Position numbers and translations under genes: made by a program
Notes under the pieces: generated by a model
The model's input: the letters and a program-made list of their open reading frames with translations, nothing else
Databases searched by the model: none
What the model was told of the DNA's origin: nothing
From: Hyphomonadaceae bacterium UBA1849
GTDB lineage: Bacteria; Pseudomonadota; Alphaproteobacteria; Caulobacterales; Hyphomonadaceae
Length of the DNA: 64,000 nt
NCBI GenBank assembly: GCA_002338565.1
Contig: DDIN01000008.1
Location: 1,245,567-1,309,566 of the forward strand
Direction: 5' to 3'
In this document: piece after piece, positions 45,433 through 53,637 of the stretch
Layout: every line of letters starts with the position of its first letter
How positions within the stretch are numbered: the first letter of the stretch is position 1

Positions 45433-45612
45433 CTATTGCGCGCTAACGAGGTGTCCGCAATCCGTACAGAATGGGGTGCGGTGTCCGTCGTCTGACCTAA
45501 TCCAGACAAAGCGATCTACAGGCAGGCTCAGGCCATTTGCCCGCAGCTTTTCGAGGCATGGACAATCTGAATGCGTGGCGATATGGAAGTCGCGCTGTTT
45601 TGAAACTGTCAT
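45433..45612 (-). CDS. 59-residue protein with two Cys pairs
   Basis: ATG 45612 follows AAAGGGAT. The protein has DCPCLEK near residue 17 and FCTDCGHLV near 49, a likely zinc site. The stop lies 11 bases before the next gene's ATG. It belongs to the same run of tiny minus-strand genes. Confidence 0.6.
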   Translation of the reverse strand: MTVSKQRDFHIATHSDCPCLEKLRANGLSLPVDRFVWIRSDDGHRTPFCTDCGHLVSAQ

Positions 45613-45648
45613 GGGTGCTATCCCTTTCGATATGTGTTCAACGGTCAG

Positions 45649-45670
45649 CCGGTGGGTGGCAGCCCACCGG
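45649..45670. other. Hairpin between two small genes
   Basis: Stem CCGGTGGG / CCCACCGG with a six-base loop and no T-run. It lies between the 52- and 59-residue genes and may tune their relative expression. Confidence 0.4.
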
Positions 45671-45688
45671 CCTTCCGTATCGGGGCGT

Positions 45689-45847
45689 TTAGCTTCCGCT
45701 ACCCCAAGCTTTTTTCATTTGCGCCTCATAGGCTTGTTGACGCGCTTGCGCGCCCAGTTGGTAATAGTGGTTCGCTTCTCCAGAGTTGCCGACCGGCGCG
45801 TTTTGGCCATTGAACCCAGCGTTCCAGTCTTTGTTGTTACTGCTCAT
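45689..45847 (-). CDS. 52-residue Asn/Gln-rich hypothetical protein
   Basis: ATG 45847 follows AGGAGAT. The protein begins MSSNNKDWNAGFNGQNAP and ends in a helix (YYQLGAQARQQAYEAQMKKAW). It is the first gene of the small operon. Its good ribosome site and operon position support it. No family recognised. Confidence 0.6.
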   Translation of the reverse strand: MSSNNKDWNAGFNGQNAPVGNSGEANHYYQLGAQARQQAYEAQMKKAWGSGS

Positions 45848-45974
45848 CGATTTGATCTCCTCTGTAAGTGAGCGACCAAACCAGCCGCCCTTCGATGACG
45901 CGCGAGGACGCTATCCCCGCCGATGCATGAGTATTATTTGACGGATAAAAACGACCACAGTCAAAACAACGGCC

Positions 45975-46009
45975 TGCGAAGCTTCGCACTTGAACTGAGA
46001 AATTTCTCA
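45975..46009. promoter_or_regulatory. Twin perfect 14-bp palindromes, likely operators
   Basis: TGCGAAGCTTCGCA (45975-45988) and TGAGAAATTTCTCA (45996-46009) are both perfect inverted repeats and fit one consensus, TGmGAAnnTTCkCA. Their centres are 21 bp apart, two helical turns, so two dimers could bind on one face. They lie in the divergent interval between the small operon and the gene at 46043. No matching regulator is obvious nearby. Confidence 0.6.
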
Positions 46010-46042
46010 TTTAACGTGTAAACATACTTCGGGAGTGTTTTT

Positions 46043-46972
46043 ATGGGTCCAGCGGAATTTCGATCACTCTCGCCGGTACAGCAGGCCGCATTGACAGAAA
46101 CAATCAGGCAGCTTCACCACTCTAGCGGACAACCGCTTCAATCCTTTGTGGACGAGATCAAGTGCACACTCACTGAGATAATAAACAATAGTGCGGCTGG
46201 CATCGTAATCTCTACCGAGACTGCGGATTGGATTGAAGAAAAACTTCAGCCAAAAAGCCGAGCCCTGTACAACGCTTTGGATAGAATTACTAAGAATCAG
46301 GGTGTTAGTGGAAAAAACTTGCTCATTGTATATTTTTATGTTAATAGTTGCGAAGATAAATTAGAATTATACAATGAGGTTTTGGAAAGTTTGAAATTAG
46401 CCGAAGAGTACCCTGAAGTTTTTTCCATGCAGAGCCAGTTTGGCGGTCATGTTAAAGGTACTCAAGAGTTCGCCGATGTATTGCGAGGAGCATACGTACT
46501 TTATCGGCCATATTACCTGGATACAGAAAACGAGATCATGCGTTGCTCACTTAGGCTTGGTGAGGCACAAAACCCATTTTCTGCGTCAATTCATTACAAG
46601 TATGATGGCCGGAAACATCACCGCATGATTTCAGATTACATGTTAGAGGGTACAGTCGTCCCTATTCCGAATATGAAACGCGCTTTTATAAATGTTTCTC
46701 AGTCGAATTCATCGGTGTTTTCGGAAGGCAACCAATTATTGATAGCGCACAAAATTGAAGTGTCTAACGATTCTGCGATGATACTCCATGGGACAGCGGT
46801 CAGTGCTCTAGGAGATAATGACAGTAATGCTTGGCCCTTTGTGGCTGTAAGAGGCGACCATAACGCAGATTTTGTTTCCGATGTTGTGTCATACGATCAC
46901 GACTCAATCAGTACAATGATCAAAAATAGAATGAGCATGGGCAAGGTTCTTTGGAGTCATGACTATCTATAG
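46043..46972 (+). CDS. Unknown protein paired with a deaminase
   Basis: A 309-residue protein of no recognised family, starting at ATG 46043 with GGGAG upstream. The first 110 residues are mostly helical (SLSPVQQAALTETIRQLHHS); the rest looks alpha/beta with several short hydrophobic strands (LLIVYFYVN, AFINVSQSN, MILHGTAV). There is no membrane segment or signal. Base composition is clearly more AT-rich than the transfer genes, suggesting separate acquisition. A cytidine deaminase gene follows after 70 bases on the same strand. It could be a sensor or effector of a small defence module, but that is inference from position. Confidence 0.65.
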   Translation: MGPAEFRSLSPVQQAALTETIRQLHHSSGQPLQSFVDEIKCTLTEIINNSAAGIVISTETADWIEEKLQPKSRALYNALDRITKNQGVSGKNLLIVYFYVNSCEDKLELYNEVLESLKLAEEYPEVFSMQSQFGGHVKGTQEFADVLRGAYVLYRPYYLDTENEIMRCSLRLGEAQNPFSASIHYKYDGRKHHRMISDYMLEGTVVPIPNMKRAFINVSQSNSSVFSEGNQLLIAHKIEVSNDSAMILHGTAVSALGDNDSNAWPFVAVRGDHNADFVSDVVSYDHDSISTMIKNRMSMGKVLWSHDYL

Positions 46973-47042
46973 TTAATACATCAGACTTACATTCAACGCG
47001 CTTTGAAGATTTGGCATTTTGACTGTTTGAAGGAGCGTCTCT

Positions 47043-47462
47043 GTGGTTGCTAAAAGCGAGAATTTCAAACGGCTGAGGCAGGCAGCAATTGCAGCCAGGA
47101 ACTCATCTCACAGCCCATATTCAAAATTTTCAGTTGGCGCTGCTCTTCTGAGCGCGGAAGGAAGTGTCCACGTTGGAACCAACGTAGAGAACGCGTCGTT
47201 TCCCGAAGGAAGTTGTGCGGAGACATCATGCATATCTTCGATGGTCTTGAGCGGAGAAAAAGACATTGCTGAGATTGTCATAGTCGGGGGGCCTCACAAT
47301 CAAGAAGCTTCTTTCTGTGCGCCATGCGGTGGGTGTCGACAACGTATCGGAGAGTTCGCAAATCCAAAAACAACCGTACATTTTTCTATCAACGGAAGCG
47401 AATTTCAGTCTGTTTTGTTCGCCGAACTCGTTCCATTTTTCTTCAAGTCCCAATCCGACTAA
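47043..47462 (+). CDS. Cytidine deaminase family protein
   Basis: A 139-residue zinc enzyme from GTG 47043, behind AAGGAG. The active site is complete: NVENASFPEG, then Cys58-Ala-Glu60, then Cys95-Gly-Gly-Cys98 in APCGGCRQ, giving the three Cys ligands and the catalytic Glu of Cdd-type deaminases. It resembles homotetrameric nucleoside deaminases rather than dCMP deaminases or APOBECs. Its place in an element beside an unknown gene, rather than with nucleoside transport, makes plain salvage less obvious. Confidence 0.88.
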   Translation: MVAKSENFKRLRQAAIAARNSSHSPYSKFSVGAALLSAEGSVHVGTNVENASFPEGSCAETSCISSMVLSGEKDIAEIVIVGGPHNQEASFCAPCGGCRQRIGEFANPKTTVHFSINGSEFQSVLFAELVPFFFKSQSD

Positions 47463-47912
47463 CGACAGATTGATTTCGGTGATTTCTGGAACTTTTATGA
47501 GTCGCAAGATGTGCGTGTAATACAAATATTAATCCGCATACGGATCAATATTTTCACTCGATCTTGGCAGGAAGAGCCGCTGCGCTCATCTCCCGTGCAC
47601 CCTCTGCCGCCATTGGATGATACCAAAGCCCCACTTCTTATGTTCCAGCTTATGCGAGATCTTCTGACGAAGAACGCTCCAGTTTACACGCCAGGTCGGG
47701 GACAGGTTTCATCCAACAAATCGTATCGCCGATTAATCACTCGAAACGTACGCCCGTTTCATCAGCGGTCAGGGTAATGGCCCCCGACACCCGCCAGCAT
47801 GGAGAATTCGCTCTCCCTGCACCCATCGATCCTGTCAGCAAGATCAATGGTCTATCGCACCCCTTGAAACCCACTCGACTTAAGTAAGCACCGCGCCATT
47901 TTTTATATGGAT
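47463..47912. other. Gene-poor junction, possible insertion-sequence remnant
   Basis: No intact gene is seen. A short minus-strand frame (NWSVLRQKISHKLEHKKWGF, ending near 47604) looks like a truncated coding end. GTAAGCACCGCGCC at about 47885 resembles the GTAA-type end of IS66-family elements, but I cannot find the matching end. It separates the deaminase pair from the copper island and may be a decayed insertion. Confidence 0.3.
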
Positions 47913-49244
47913 TCACATTGCGTGTTCGTGCTCATGATCGTGGTCGTGAGACGGCCTGATTTTTGACAAATAGAACTTCTCAAAACCAAAGACCGCCGCC
48001 ATGCCGACAATCGCAATGACGATGATCATAGGGTCTGCTTGCCATTTCAGCACCATGAAGGCAGCCAGCGCGATCACATCCAGGCCAATGGCGACAAGTA
48101 GCACAATTGGTGAAGCCTCAACCTCTTTGCGGAGATACCGGAACACGCCCCAATGGATCATAATATCCATCACAAGGTAGAAAATCGCACCGAGTGAAGC
48201 GATACGGCTCAAATCAAAGAACACTGCAAGGAGCCCTGCAATTACTGCCGTATAGACGAGTAAGTGCTTCTGAATGCGGCCTGGCATGCCGAAGTGACTA
48301 TGCGGGATCAGCTCCATATTCGTCAGCATGGTCAGCATACGTGATACAGCGAATAAGCTGGCCAACAGCCCTGAGGCCGTCGCAATCATGGCAATCGCAA
48401 CGGTGAACCACAGGCCGTAATTGCCCAGCGCAGGTTTCGCGGCTTCTGCTAGCGCATAGTCTTTCGCTTCAACGATTTGCGAAACACTGAGTGTCGACCC
48501 AACGGCGAGACACACGAGCAGATAGACAACCGTACAGATCGCCAATGAGATCATGATTGCTCGGCCAACATTTTTGCTCGGGTCTTTCACCTCGTCGCCG
48601 CTATTGGTGATGGTCGTGAAGCCTTTATAGGCAAGGATTGCAAGAGCGACCCCGGCAAGAAACCCGCCAGCAGATGTCTTGTCGGTCAGGCCATTCTCCA
48701 TAGGCTGAAAACTGAAGCCACCAGCCCAGAGCGCGATCAGGGCGAATACCAGAATGCCGCCAATTTTTAGAAATGCCGTCACCTTGGACACACTGCCAAT
48801 AACATTGTTTCCGGCGATATTGACCAGAAAGGCCAGCAAGATCAGGCCGACCGCCAGAATGGGAACCCAAATTCCTCCTTCAATGCCAAATATCTGGAGC
48901 GTGTAGGTGCCGAACGTCCGCGCGACGAGGCTTTCATTGATGATCATGGAAAAAGCCATGAGAAGCGCCGCACCGCCTGTGATCATTGACGGCCCGTAAG
49001 CCTTCTTCAGAATCATGGCAATGCCGCCAGCGCTCGGAAACTTATTCGATACCTTGATGTAGGAATACGCACTAAAGGCACTGATTAACGCAGCGAGCAG
49101 GAAAGCAGCAGGATATAAGTCACCGGCAAACTCTGCGACTTGTCCGGTGAGCGCAAATATGCCCGCGCCGATCATGACACCCGTGCCCATGGCCACAGTG
49201 CTCGCGAGAGTCAAAGACCCTTTTTTGTAGTCGTCATGCTGCAT
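47913..49244 (-). CDS. APC-superfamily permease with His-rich C-terminus
   Basis: A 443-residue transporter with about 12 membrane segments, from ATG 49244 (GGAAG upstream). MGTGVMIGAGIFALTGQVA is the APC substrate-binding unwound helix, and YKGFTTITNSGDEVKDPSKN is the matching loop of amino-acid/polyamine permeases. The C-terminus ends in alternating His with Asp/Glu (DHDHEHEHAM), a metal-binding tail not expected in an amino-acid carrier. It starts 49 bases after the copper ATPase, so it is probably in the CsoR-controlled transcript. It may import or export a metal-binding ligand or amino acid such as His. Confidence 0.82.
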   Translation of the reverse strand: MQHDDYKKGSLTLASTVAMGTGVMIGAGIFALTGQVAEFAGDLYPAAFLLAALISAFSAYSYIKVSNKFPSAGGIAMILKKAYGPSMITGGAALLMAFSMIINESLVARTFGTYTLQIFGIEGGIWVPILAVGLILLAFLVNIAGNNVIGSVSKVTAFLKIGGILVFALIALWAGGFSFQPMENGLTDKTSAGGFLAGVALAILAYKGFTTITNSGDEVKDPSKNVGRAIMISLAICTVVYLLVCLAVGSTLSVSQIVEAKDYALAEAAKPALGNYGLWFTVAIAMIATASGLLASLFAVSRMLTMLTNMELIPHSHFGMPGRIQKHLLVYTAVIAGLLAVFFDLSRIASLGAIFYLVMDIMIHWGVFRYLRKEVEASPIVLLVAIGLDVIALAAFMVLKWQADPMIIVIAIVGMAAVFGFEKFYLSKIRPSHDHDHEHEHAM

Positions 49245-49293
49245 TCTTACTTCCAATCTGCGGAACCAGTTCTGATCCCGCGCTTATCGAGTT

Positions 49294-51528
49294 TTAAAGT
49301 TTCAGGGATCGCAGCCGCAACGCATTGCCGATGACGGAGACTGAACTCAGGCTCATCGCAGCGGCAGCGATCATGGGTGACAGAAGTAGCCCGAAGATCG
49401 GGAACAATACTCCAGCCGCCACGGGGATACCGAGTGTATTGTAGCCAAACGCAAAGACCAGATTTTGGCGGATATTGCGCATGACGGCGCGAGACAACTC
49501 AAGTGCCTGAGCCACACCGGTCAGGTCTCCGCGAACCAGGGTGACCCCAGCACTCTCGATGGCAACATCGGTGCCCGTTCCCATGGCGATACCGATATTA
49601 GCCTGAGCAAGAGCGGGAGCATCATTGATGCCGTCTCCAGCCATGGCCACAATTGCACCGCTATCCTGGAATTCACTAACGATGCGGTGCTTATCTTCTG
49701 GCGAGACATCGGCCCGCACGTTGTCAATGCCAACTTTCTGGGCCACTGCCCTTGCTGTGGTTTCATTGTCACCGGTCAGCATCACAATCTTCAACCCGTC
49801 TGCTTTGAGCCGTGAAATCGCATCAATCGTTGTCGATTTGATCGGGTCTGCAACGCCAATAAACCCTGCAAACGCACCATCAATTGCAGACAGCATTACA
49901 GTCTGGCCATCCGCACGAAGAGCGTCAGCTTCCCGGCCGATCTCTTCACTATATACGCGAAGCGTTCGCATAAGTTTCGCGTTGCCAATGGCGACTTTCC
50001 GTCCATCGACTTCTGCTTCAACACCTTCGCCGGTTGTGGAGGAGAAATTCGAAGCGTCAGAAAGCTTCAGGCCACGTTCGCTTGCGGCGTTGACGATGGC
50101 TTGTGCGAGGGGGTGTTCGCTGGAAGTTTCTACGCTCGCAACGAGCTGGAGCAGCGTGTCTTCCGTCATGTCGTCGGATGGCTTGAGGCTTTGAAGCTTT
50201 GGTTTTCCTTCGGTAAGAGTGCCTGTTTTATCGACAATAAGTGTGTTGACCTTCTCAAAAGTCTCAAGAACCTCGGCGTTCTTAATGAGGACACCGAGCT
50301 GCGCACCTTTTCCGGTGCCCACCATAATCGACATCGGGGTGGCAAGACCAAGTGCACATGGACAGGCAATGATCAGGACCGCCACTGCGTTCACGATTGC
50401 AAACGCCATCGCGGGTTCAGGACCAAAGATTGCCCAAACAATAAAGGTCAGAATAGCTGTCAGGATGACAGCGGGCACGAACCAGGATGACACAATATCG
50501 ACCAGTTTCTGGATGGGGGCACGGCTCCGCTGAGCTTCAGAAACCATTCGCACGATTTGAGATAGCATGGTGTCTTCGCCGACTTTAGCGGCTTGAATGA
50601 TCAGCATGCCCGTGCCGTTTACCGTTCCGGCTGTGACCTGACTTTCTGCGTGCTTTTCAACCGGCATTGGCTCTCCGGTGATCATGCTTTCGTCCACAGA
50701 GGAACGGCCTTCCAGCACCAAGCCATCAACGGGAAGTTTTTCCCCCGGACGCACGCGAATCTTATCGCCCTGTTTTAAAGTTTCGACTGGAACCTCTTTT
50801 TCTTCACCGTTCTCACTGATGAGGTTCGCTGTTGGCGGCGCGAGCTCAAGCAAGGCTCTGATCGCGCCCGATGTCTGAGACCTTGCACGGAGTTCGAGCA
50901 CTTGTCCCAACAACACCAGCGCTGTGATCACTGCCGCTGCTTCGAAATAGACGGGAACATTTCCGCTATGATCACGGAAGGTTGGCGGAAAAATTTGAGG
51001 GAAGAATAGCGCGACGAGTGAATAAGCAAACGCAACAGACACGCCGAGACCGATCAGAGTGAACATATTCAGATTGCCGCTGCGAACAGATTGCACCGCG
51101 CGGACCATGAAGGGATACCCCCCCCACAAGACGACCGGCGTCGCCAAGATAACCTGGAGCCATTTATTCCAGTCGCCGGAGAAAACATGTCCGAAAGCTG
51201 GGATCATTTCCCCCATGGTAATGACGAGCAGTGGAAACGCGAGGAACGCGCTCACCCAGAACCGTCTGGTCATGTCTTTTAATTCACTGTCATCCTCAGG
51301 TGTGGCACTGAGCGTCTCGGGTTCGAGTGCCATGCCGCATATGGGACAACCCGAGTTCCGTACATCGCGGACTTGCGGGTGCATTGGGCAGGTCCAGACC
51401 GTGCCTGTATAGCCAGATGGTACTTTATCATACTTGCCATCTGCGCCTGCGCTCTTCTGTTCAGGATCGGTAGAACAGCAAGAGTGGTCGTGGTGATGGT
51501 GATGCTCGTGGTTGTGATGATCGGTCAT
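49294..51528 (-). CDS. copA: Copper-translocating P1B-type ATPase
   Basis: A 744-residue exporter. The N-terminus is His-rich (HHNHEHHHHHDH) and carries a heavy-metal-binding domain with Cys46, Cys60 and Cys63 (WTCPMHP then SGCPICGM). The ATPase core has TGEP, the membrane metal site CPC (389-391), phosphorylation Asp433 in DKTGTLT, HP in SSEHPLA and GDGINDAP. CPC with this N-terminal domain fits Cu(I)/silver ATPases. ATG 51528 is used; an in-frame ATG at 51555 lies inside the CsoR operator. Gene symbols vary (copA, also copB-type), so the name denotes the ATPase. Confidence 0.92.
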   Translation of the reverse strand: MTDHHNHEHHHHHDHSCCSTDPEQKSAGADGKYDKVPSGYTGTVWTCPMHPQVRDVRNSGCPICGMALEPETLSATPEDDSELKDMTRRFWVSAFLAFPLLVITMGEMIPAFGHVFSGDWNKWLQVILATPVVLWGGYPFMVRAVQSVRSGNLNMFTLIGLGVSVAFAYSLVALFFPQIFPPTFRDHSGNVPVYFEAAAVITALVLLGQVLELRARSQTSGAIRALLELAPPTANLISENGEEKEVPVETLKQGDKIRVRPGEKLPVDGLVLEGRSSVDESMITGEPMPVEKHAESQVTAGTVNGTGMLIIQAAKVGEDTMLSQIVRMVSEAQRSRAPIQKLVDIVSSWFVPAVILTAILTFIVWAIFGPEPAMAFAIVNAVAVLIIACPCALGLATPMSIMVGTGKGAQLGVLIKNAEVLETFEKVNTLIVDKTGTLTEGKPKLQSLKPSDDMTEDTLLQLVASVETSSEHPLAQAIVNAASERGLKLSDASNFSSTTGEGVEAEVDGRKVAIGNAKLMRTLRVYSEEIGREADALRADGQTVMLSAIDGAFAGFIGVADPIKSTTIDAISRLKADGLKIVMLTGDNETTARAVAQKVGIDNVRADVSPEDKHRIVSEFQDSGAIVAMAGDGINDAPALAQANIGIAMGTGTDVAIESAGVTLVRGDLTGVAQALELSRAVMRNIRQNLVFAFGYNTLGIPVAAGVLFPIFGLLLSPMIAAAAMSLSSVSVIGNALRLRSLKL

Positions 51529-51553
51529 GGTCGCCTCATTTTCTCCTAAATAC

Positions 51554-51574
51554 ATATACCCCCTATGGGTATAT
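51554..51574. promoter_or_regulatory. CsoR operator upstream of the copper ATPase
   Basis: ATATACCCCCTATGGGTATAT is an imperfect palindrome of the TACCCnnnnGGGTA type recognised by CsoR repressors. It sits 26 bases before the ATPase start, where binding would block transcription until Cu(I) is bound. Confidence 0.75.
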
Positions 51575-51591
51575 ATTCAATGTATTGGAAT

Positions 51592-51629
51592 TGAAAATTA
51601 GGAGCGGCATCTCCTTGGAAGCCGCTCCT
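51592..51629 (-). terminator. Terminator of the copper periplasmic operon
   Basis: Stem AGGAGCGGC / GCCGCTCCT with a 12-base loop, followed on the minus strand by AATTTTC. It lies 23 bases after the stop at 51652 and insulates the ATPase promoter. Confidence 0.7.
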
Positions 51630-51651
51630 ATGGCTCGTATTGCCGTCAATT

Positions 51652-52095
51652 CTACATGCCCATATGGGTGTGCAGATTGTGTTCAGACTCGAAGTAATAA
51701 ACATTCCCGTCTGCATCAGCGCCGATGACTGCTGTCGCCTTGTCGACTTCAGCGCCGCTGACAGGGTCTGTCGCCGTTCTCAGGCTGGCATCGGATTCAA
51801 GGCGGTCTTTGCACATTGGGCAGCAGCCGTAATAGGTCTTTCCATCGACTTCGACAGCGATCTGATCTTTGTCAAAAGCCATATCGTTGACCATGCAGAC
51901 TTTGGAGGCTTCAACCTGCCGCACACTTGGCATAGCCTCTCGCTCACCATCCTCTGCGGCATGGCCCATGTGCTCGCCATGCATACTGCCTTCCATATGG
52001 GTCATGTCATGTCCCGGCATATGTTCATGTTCCTGTGCTAGGACAGGCGTTCCGAGCAGTGCTGAGATAGCGATAATCGTCATGAATTTTTTCAT
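51652..52095 (-). CDS. Exported TRASH/YHS-type metal-binding protein
   Basis: A 147-residue protein with a signal peptide ending near PVLAQ-EHEH. Residues about 21-50 are rich in His and Met (MPGHDMTHMEGSMHGEHMGH), and residues about 65-105 hold VCMVNDMAFDKD and YYGCCPMCKDRL, the Cys pattern of TRASH/YHS metallochaperone domains. It is the last gene of the copper operon. Its likely role is periplasmic copper or silver binding and handing-over. Confidence 0.8.
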   Translation of the reverse strand: MKKFMTIIAISALLGTPVLAQEHEHMPGHDMTHMEGSMHGEHMGHAAEDGEREAMPSVRQVEASKVCMVNDMAFDKDQIAVEVDGKTYYGCCPMCKDRLESDASLRTATDPVSGAEVDKATAVIGADADGNVYYFESEHNLHTHMGM

Positions 52096-52113
52096 TGTCG
52101 TGTTTCCTTTCTT

Positions 52114-52809
52114 TTAGTGTGAGTGATCATGATCATCGTGGTCGTGATCATCATGATTGTGGGGTTCAGACTCCATTGGTATGTTCGATGGAGTATTCGT
52201 TGGTTCCGTCGTGAGACCTGACATGTCATCTTTATGCATGACGTCATGCTCATCCGATCCGTCATGCTCATCTGAGCCATGGTGGTCGTTTGCTTCGCCG
52301 CGGTCGTGATCATCTCCGCCATGGTGATGACTGCCATGGCTTCCATCGCCTTCGATTTGCGGGAGGGAGATGACGCCCAGCCCGTATCGATAGACTGCTT
52401 CGCCACCTTTAAATGCCGTGACGGTGAGCAAACCTGCTGCCGCAAGCGTTGCAATCAGAAAGAGCCAGCTACGCCGGAAGCCTGACTTTTTCGCTCCGAA
52501 GCCCGCCCAGATGGCCAGTGCAATCCATACACTGGCCGTTGGAAGTGCCCAATTTCGGTGATCCGTCATTGCAGCATGCGATGGGCCGTCATGTGCAACG
52601 GTATTGTACGCGTAAAATCCGGCAAGCACGGTGATGAGCGAAAAGCCTGCACCCAGCCAGAGATTGATGTGCGCAGTCCCGCTCAAAATCTCCGACCATC
52701 GCGATTTGCCTGAGACTGTGGTTATCACAAACAACAGCGTAGCAATGAGCAGGAGCGCGACGGTGAAATGTACGAACAAAGGGTGCCAGTTTGGAATGAT
52801 CTCAATCAT
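52114..52809 (-). CDS. DUF2231 membrane protein with His-rich tail
   Basis: A 231-residue protein. Four membrane segments occupy about residues 10-160 (HPLFVHFTVALLLIATLL first, with the conserved HPxxVHF of DUF2231). The C-terminal 70 residues are dominated by His and Asp (GSHHHGGDDHDRGEANDHH and HNHDDHDHDDHDHSH), a long metal-binding tail. It lies between the TRASH protein and copB in one operon. The likely role is membrane-linked copper storage or delivery; DUF2231 itself has no firm function. Confidence 0.82.
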   Translation of the reverse strand: MIEIIPNWHPLFVHFTVALLLIATLLFVITTVSGKSRWSEILSGTAHINLWLGAGFSLITVLAGFYAYNTVAHDGPSHAAMTDHRNWALPTASVWIALAIWAGFGAKKSGFRRSWLFLIATLAAAGLLTVTAFKGGEAVYRYGLGVISLPQIEGDGSHGSHHHGGDDHDRGEANDHHGSDEHDGSDEHDVMHKDDMSGLTTEPTNTPSNIPMESEPHNHDDHDHDDHDHSH

Positions 52810-52818
52810 ATTGTTCTC

Positions 52819-53637
52819 CTAAAACCATGCGCGCACACCGATGACCCAAACCGTGTCATCTTTGCTGCCGCCAGCTGCTTCAACCATGTTCGCTGTGTCG
52901 CCGAGTGCGCTGTGATATTCGACACCGACATAGGGTGCGAATTCTCGCTCAAACTCATATCTGAGACGCAAACCCGCCTGTAGGTTGGTGAAACCAGATC
53001 CGATGTCCCGGTCCGGTATGTCCTGTGCAGAGAACTGCAATTCAGCGCGTGGCTGAAGGATAAGCCTTTGCGTCAGGAAGAACTCATACTCGCCTTCCAG
53101 ATCAGCAGTCAGATCACCTTCTTCGCTCAGATATGTCGCGCCATTGAGTTCAAACCAGTACGGCGCGAGCCCCTGGAACCCGAGCACAGCGTGTGCCAGT
53201 CCATCTGGTTCAAAATCGTAGCGGATACCTGACTGTATATCGAAGAAAGGTGAAACAGCTCGTGACCAAAGAACCTGAACCTCAGCCTCTTCAAATTCAT
53301 CGCTTTCAAAAACGTATTCGCCTTCAGTACTGATGAAGAGCTTATTGACGTCTCCGCCATACCAGTAGGAGCCATCCCAGACGCCGACTTCCTCGCCGTC
53401 CTTGAACTGGACCTCAGCTCTGTCCAGAGAAAACATGTAAAAATGGTCGTCGCCATTGTGATGTAATACGCTTGCGCGCGCTGCGTCCATTTCGTCTGCA
53501 TCATAATATTGATCGGCCTGCGACCAGAGCTTCTCTCCATCGGAGTTATGGCCGTGATCTTGCGCGAAAGAGGGTGCCGCCGAGACCAATGCGCTCAGTA
53601 TGCTTCCCATCAGAATGGTTTTCGAGATCGTGCTCAT
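52819..53637 (-). CDS. copB: Copper resistance outer-membrane protein CopB
   Basis: A 272-residue protein with a signal peptide ending AAPSFAQ. The C-terminal 200 residues are an alternating beta pattern fitting the CopB/PcoB outer-membrane barrel (LFISTEGEYVFESDEFEEAE, YVGVEYHSALG, VWVIGVRAWF at the end, with terminal aromatic Phe). It overlaps copA by ATGA, the standard copAB arrangement. The usual Met/His-rich N-terminal insert of CopB is short here, leaving only HGHN and LHHNGDDH. Confidence 0.85.
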   Translation of the reverse strand: MSTISKTILMGSILSALVSAAPSFAQDHGHNSDGEKLWSQADQYYDADEMDAARASVLHHNGDDHFYMFSLDRAEVQFKDGEEVGVWDGSYWYGGDVNKLFISTEGEYVFESDEFEEAEVQVLWSRAVSPFFDIQSGIRYDFEPDGLAHAVLGFQGLAPYWFELNGATYLSEEGDLTADLEGEYEFFLTQRLILQPRAELQFSAQDIPDRDIGSGFTNLQAGLRLRYEFEREFAPYVGVEYHSALGDTANMVEAAGGSKDDTVWVIGVRAWF

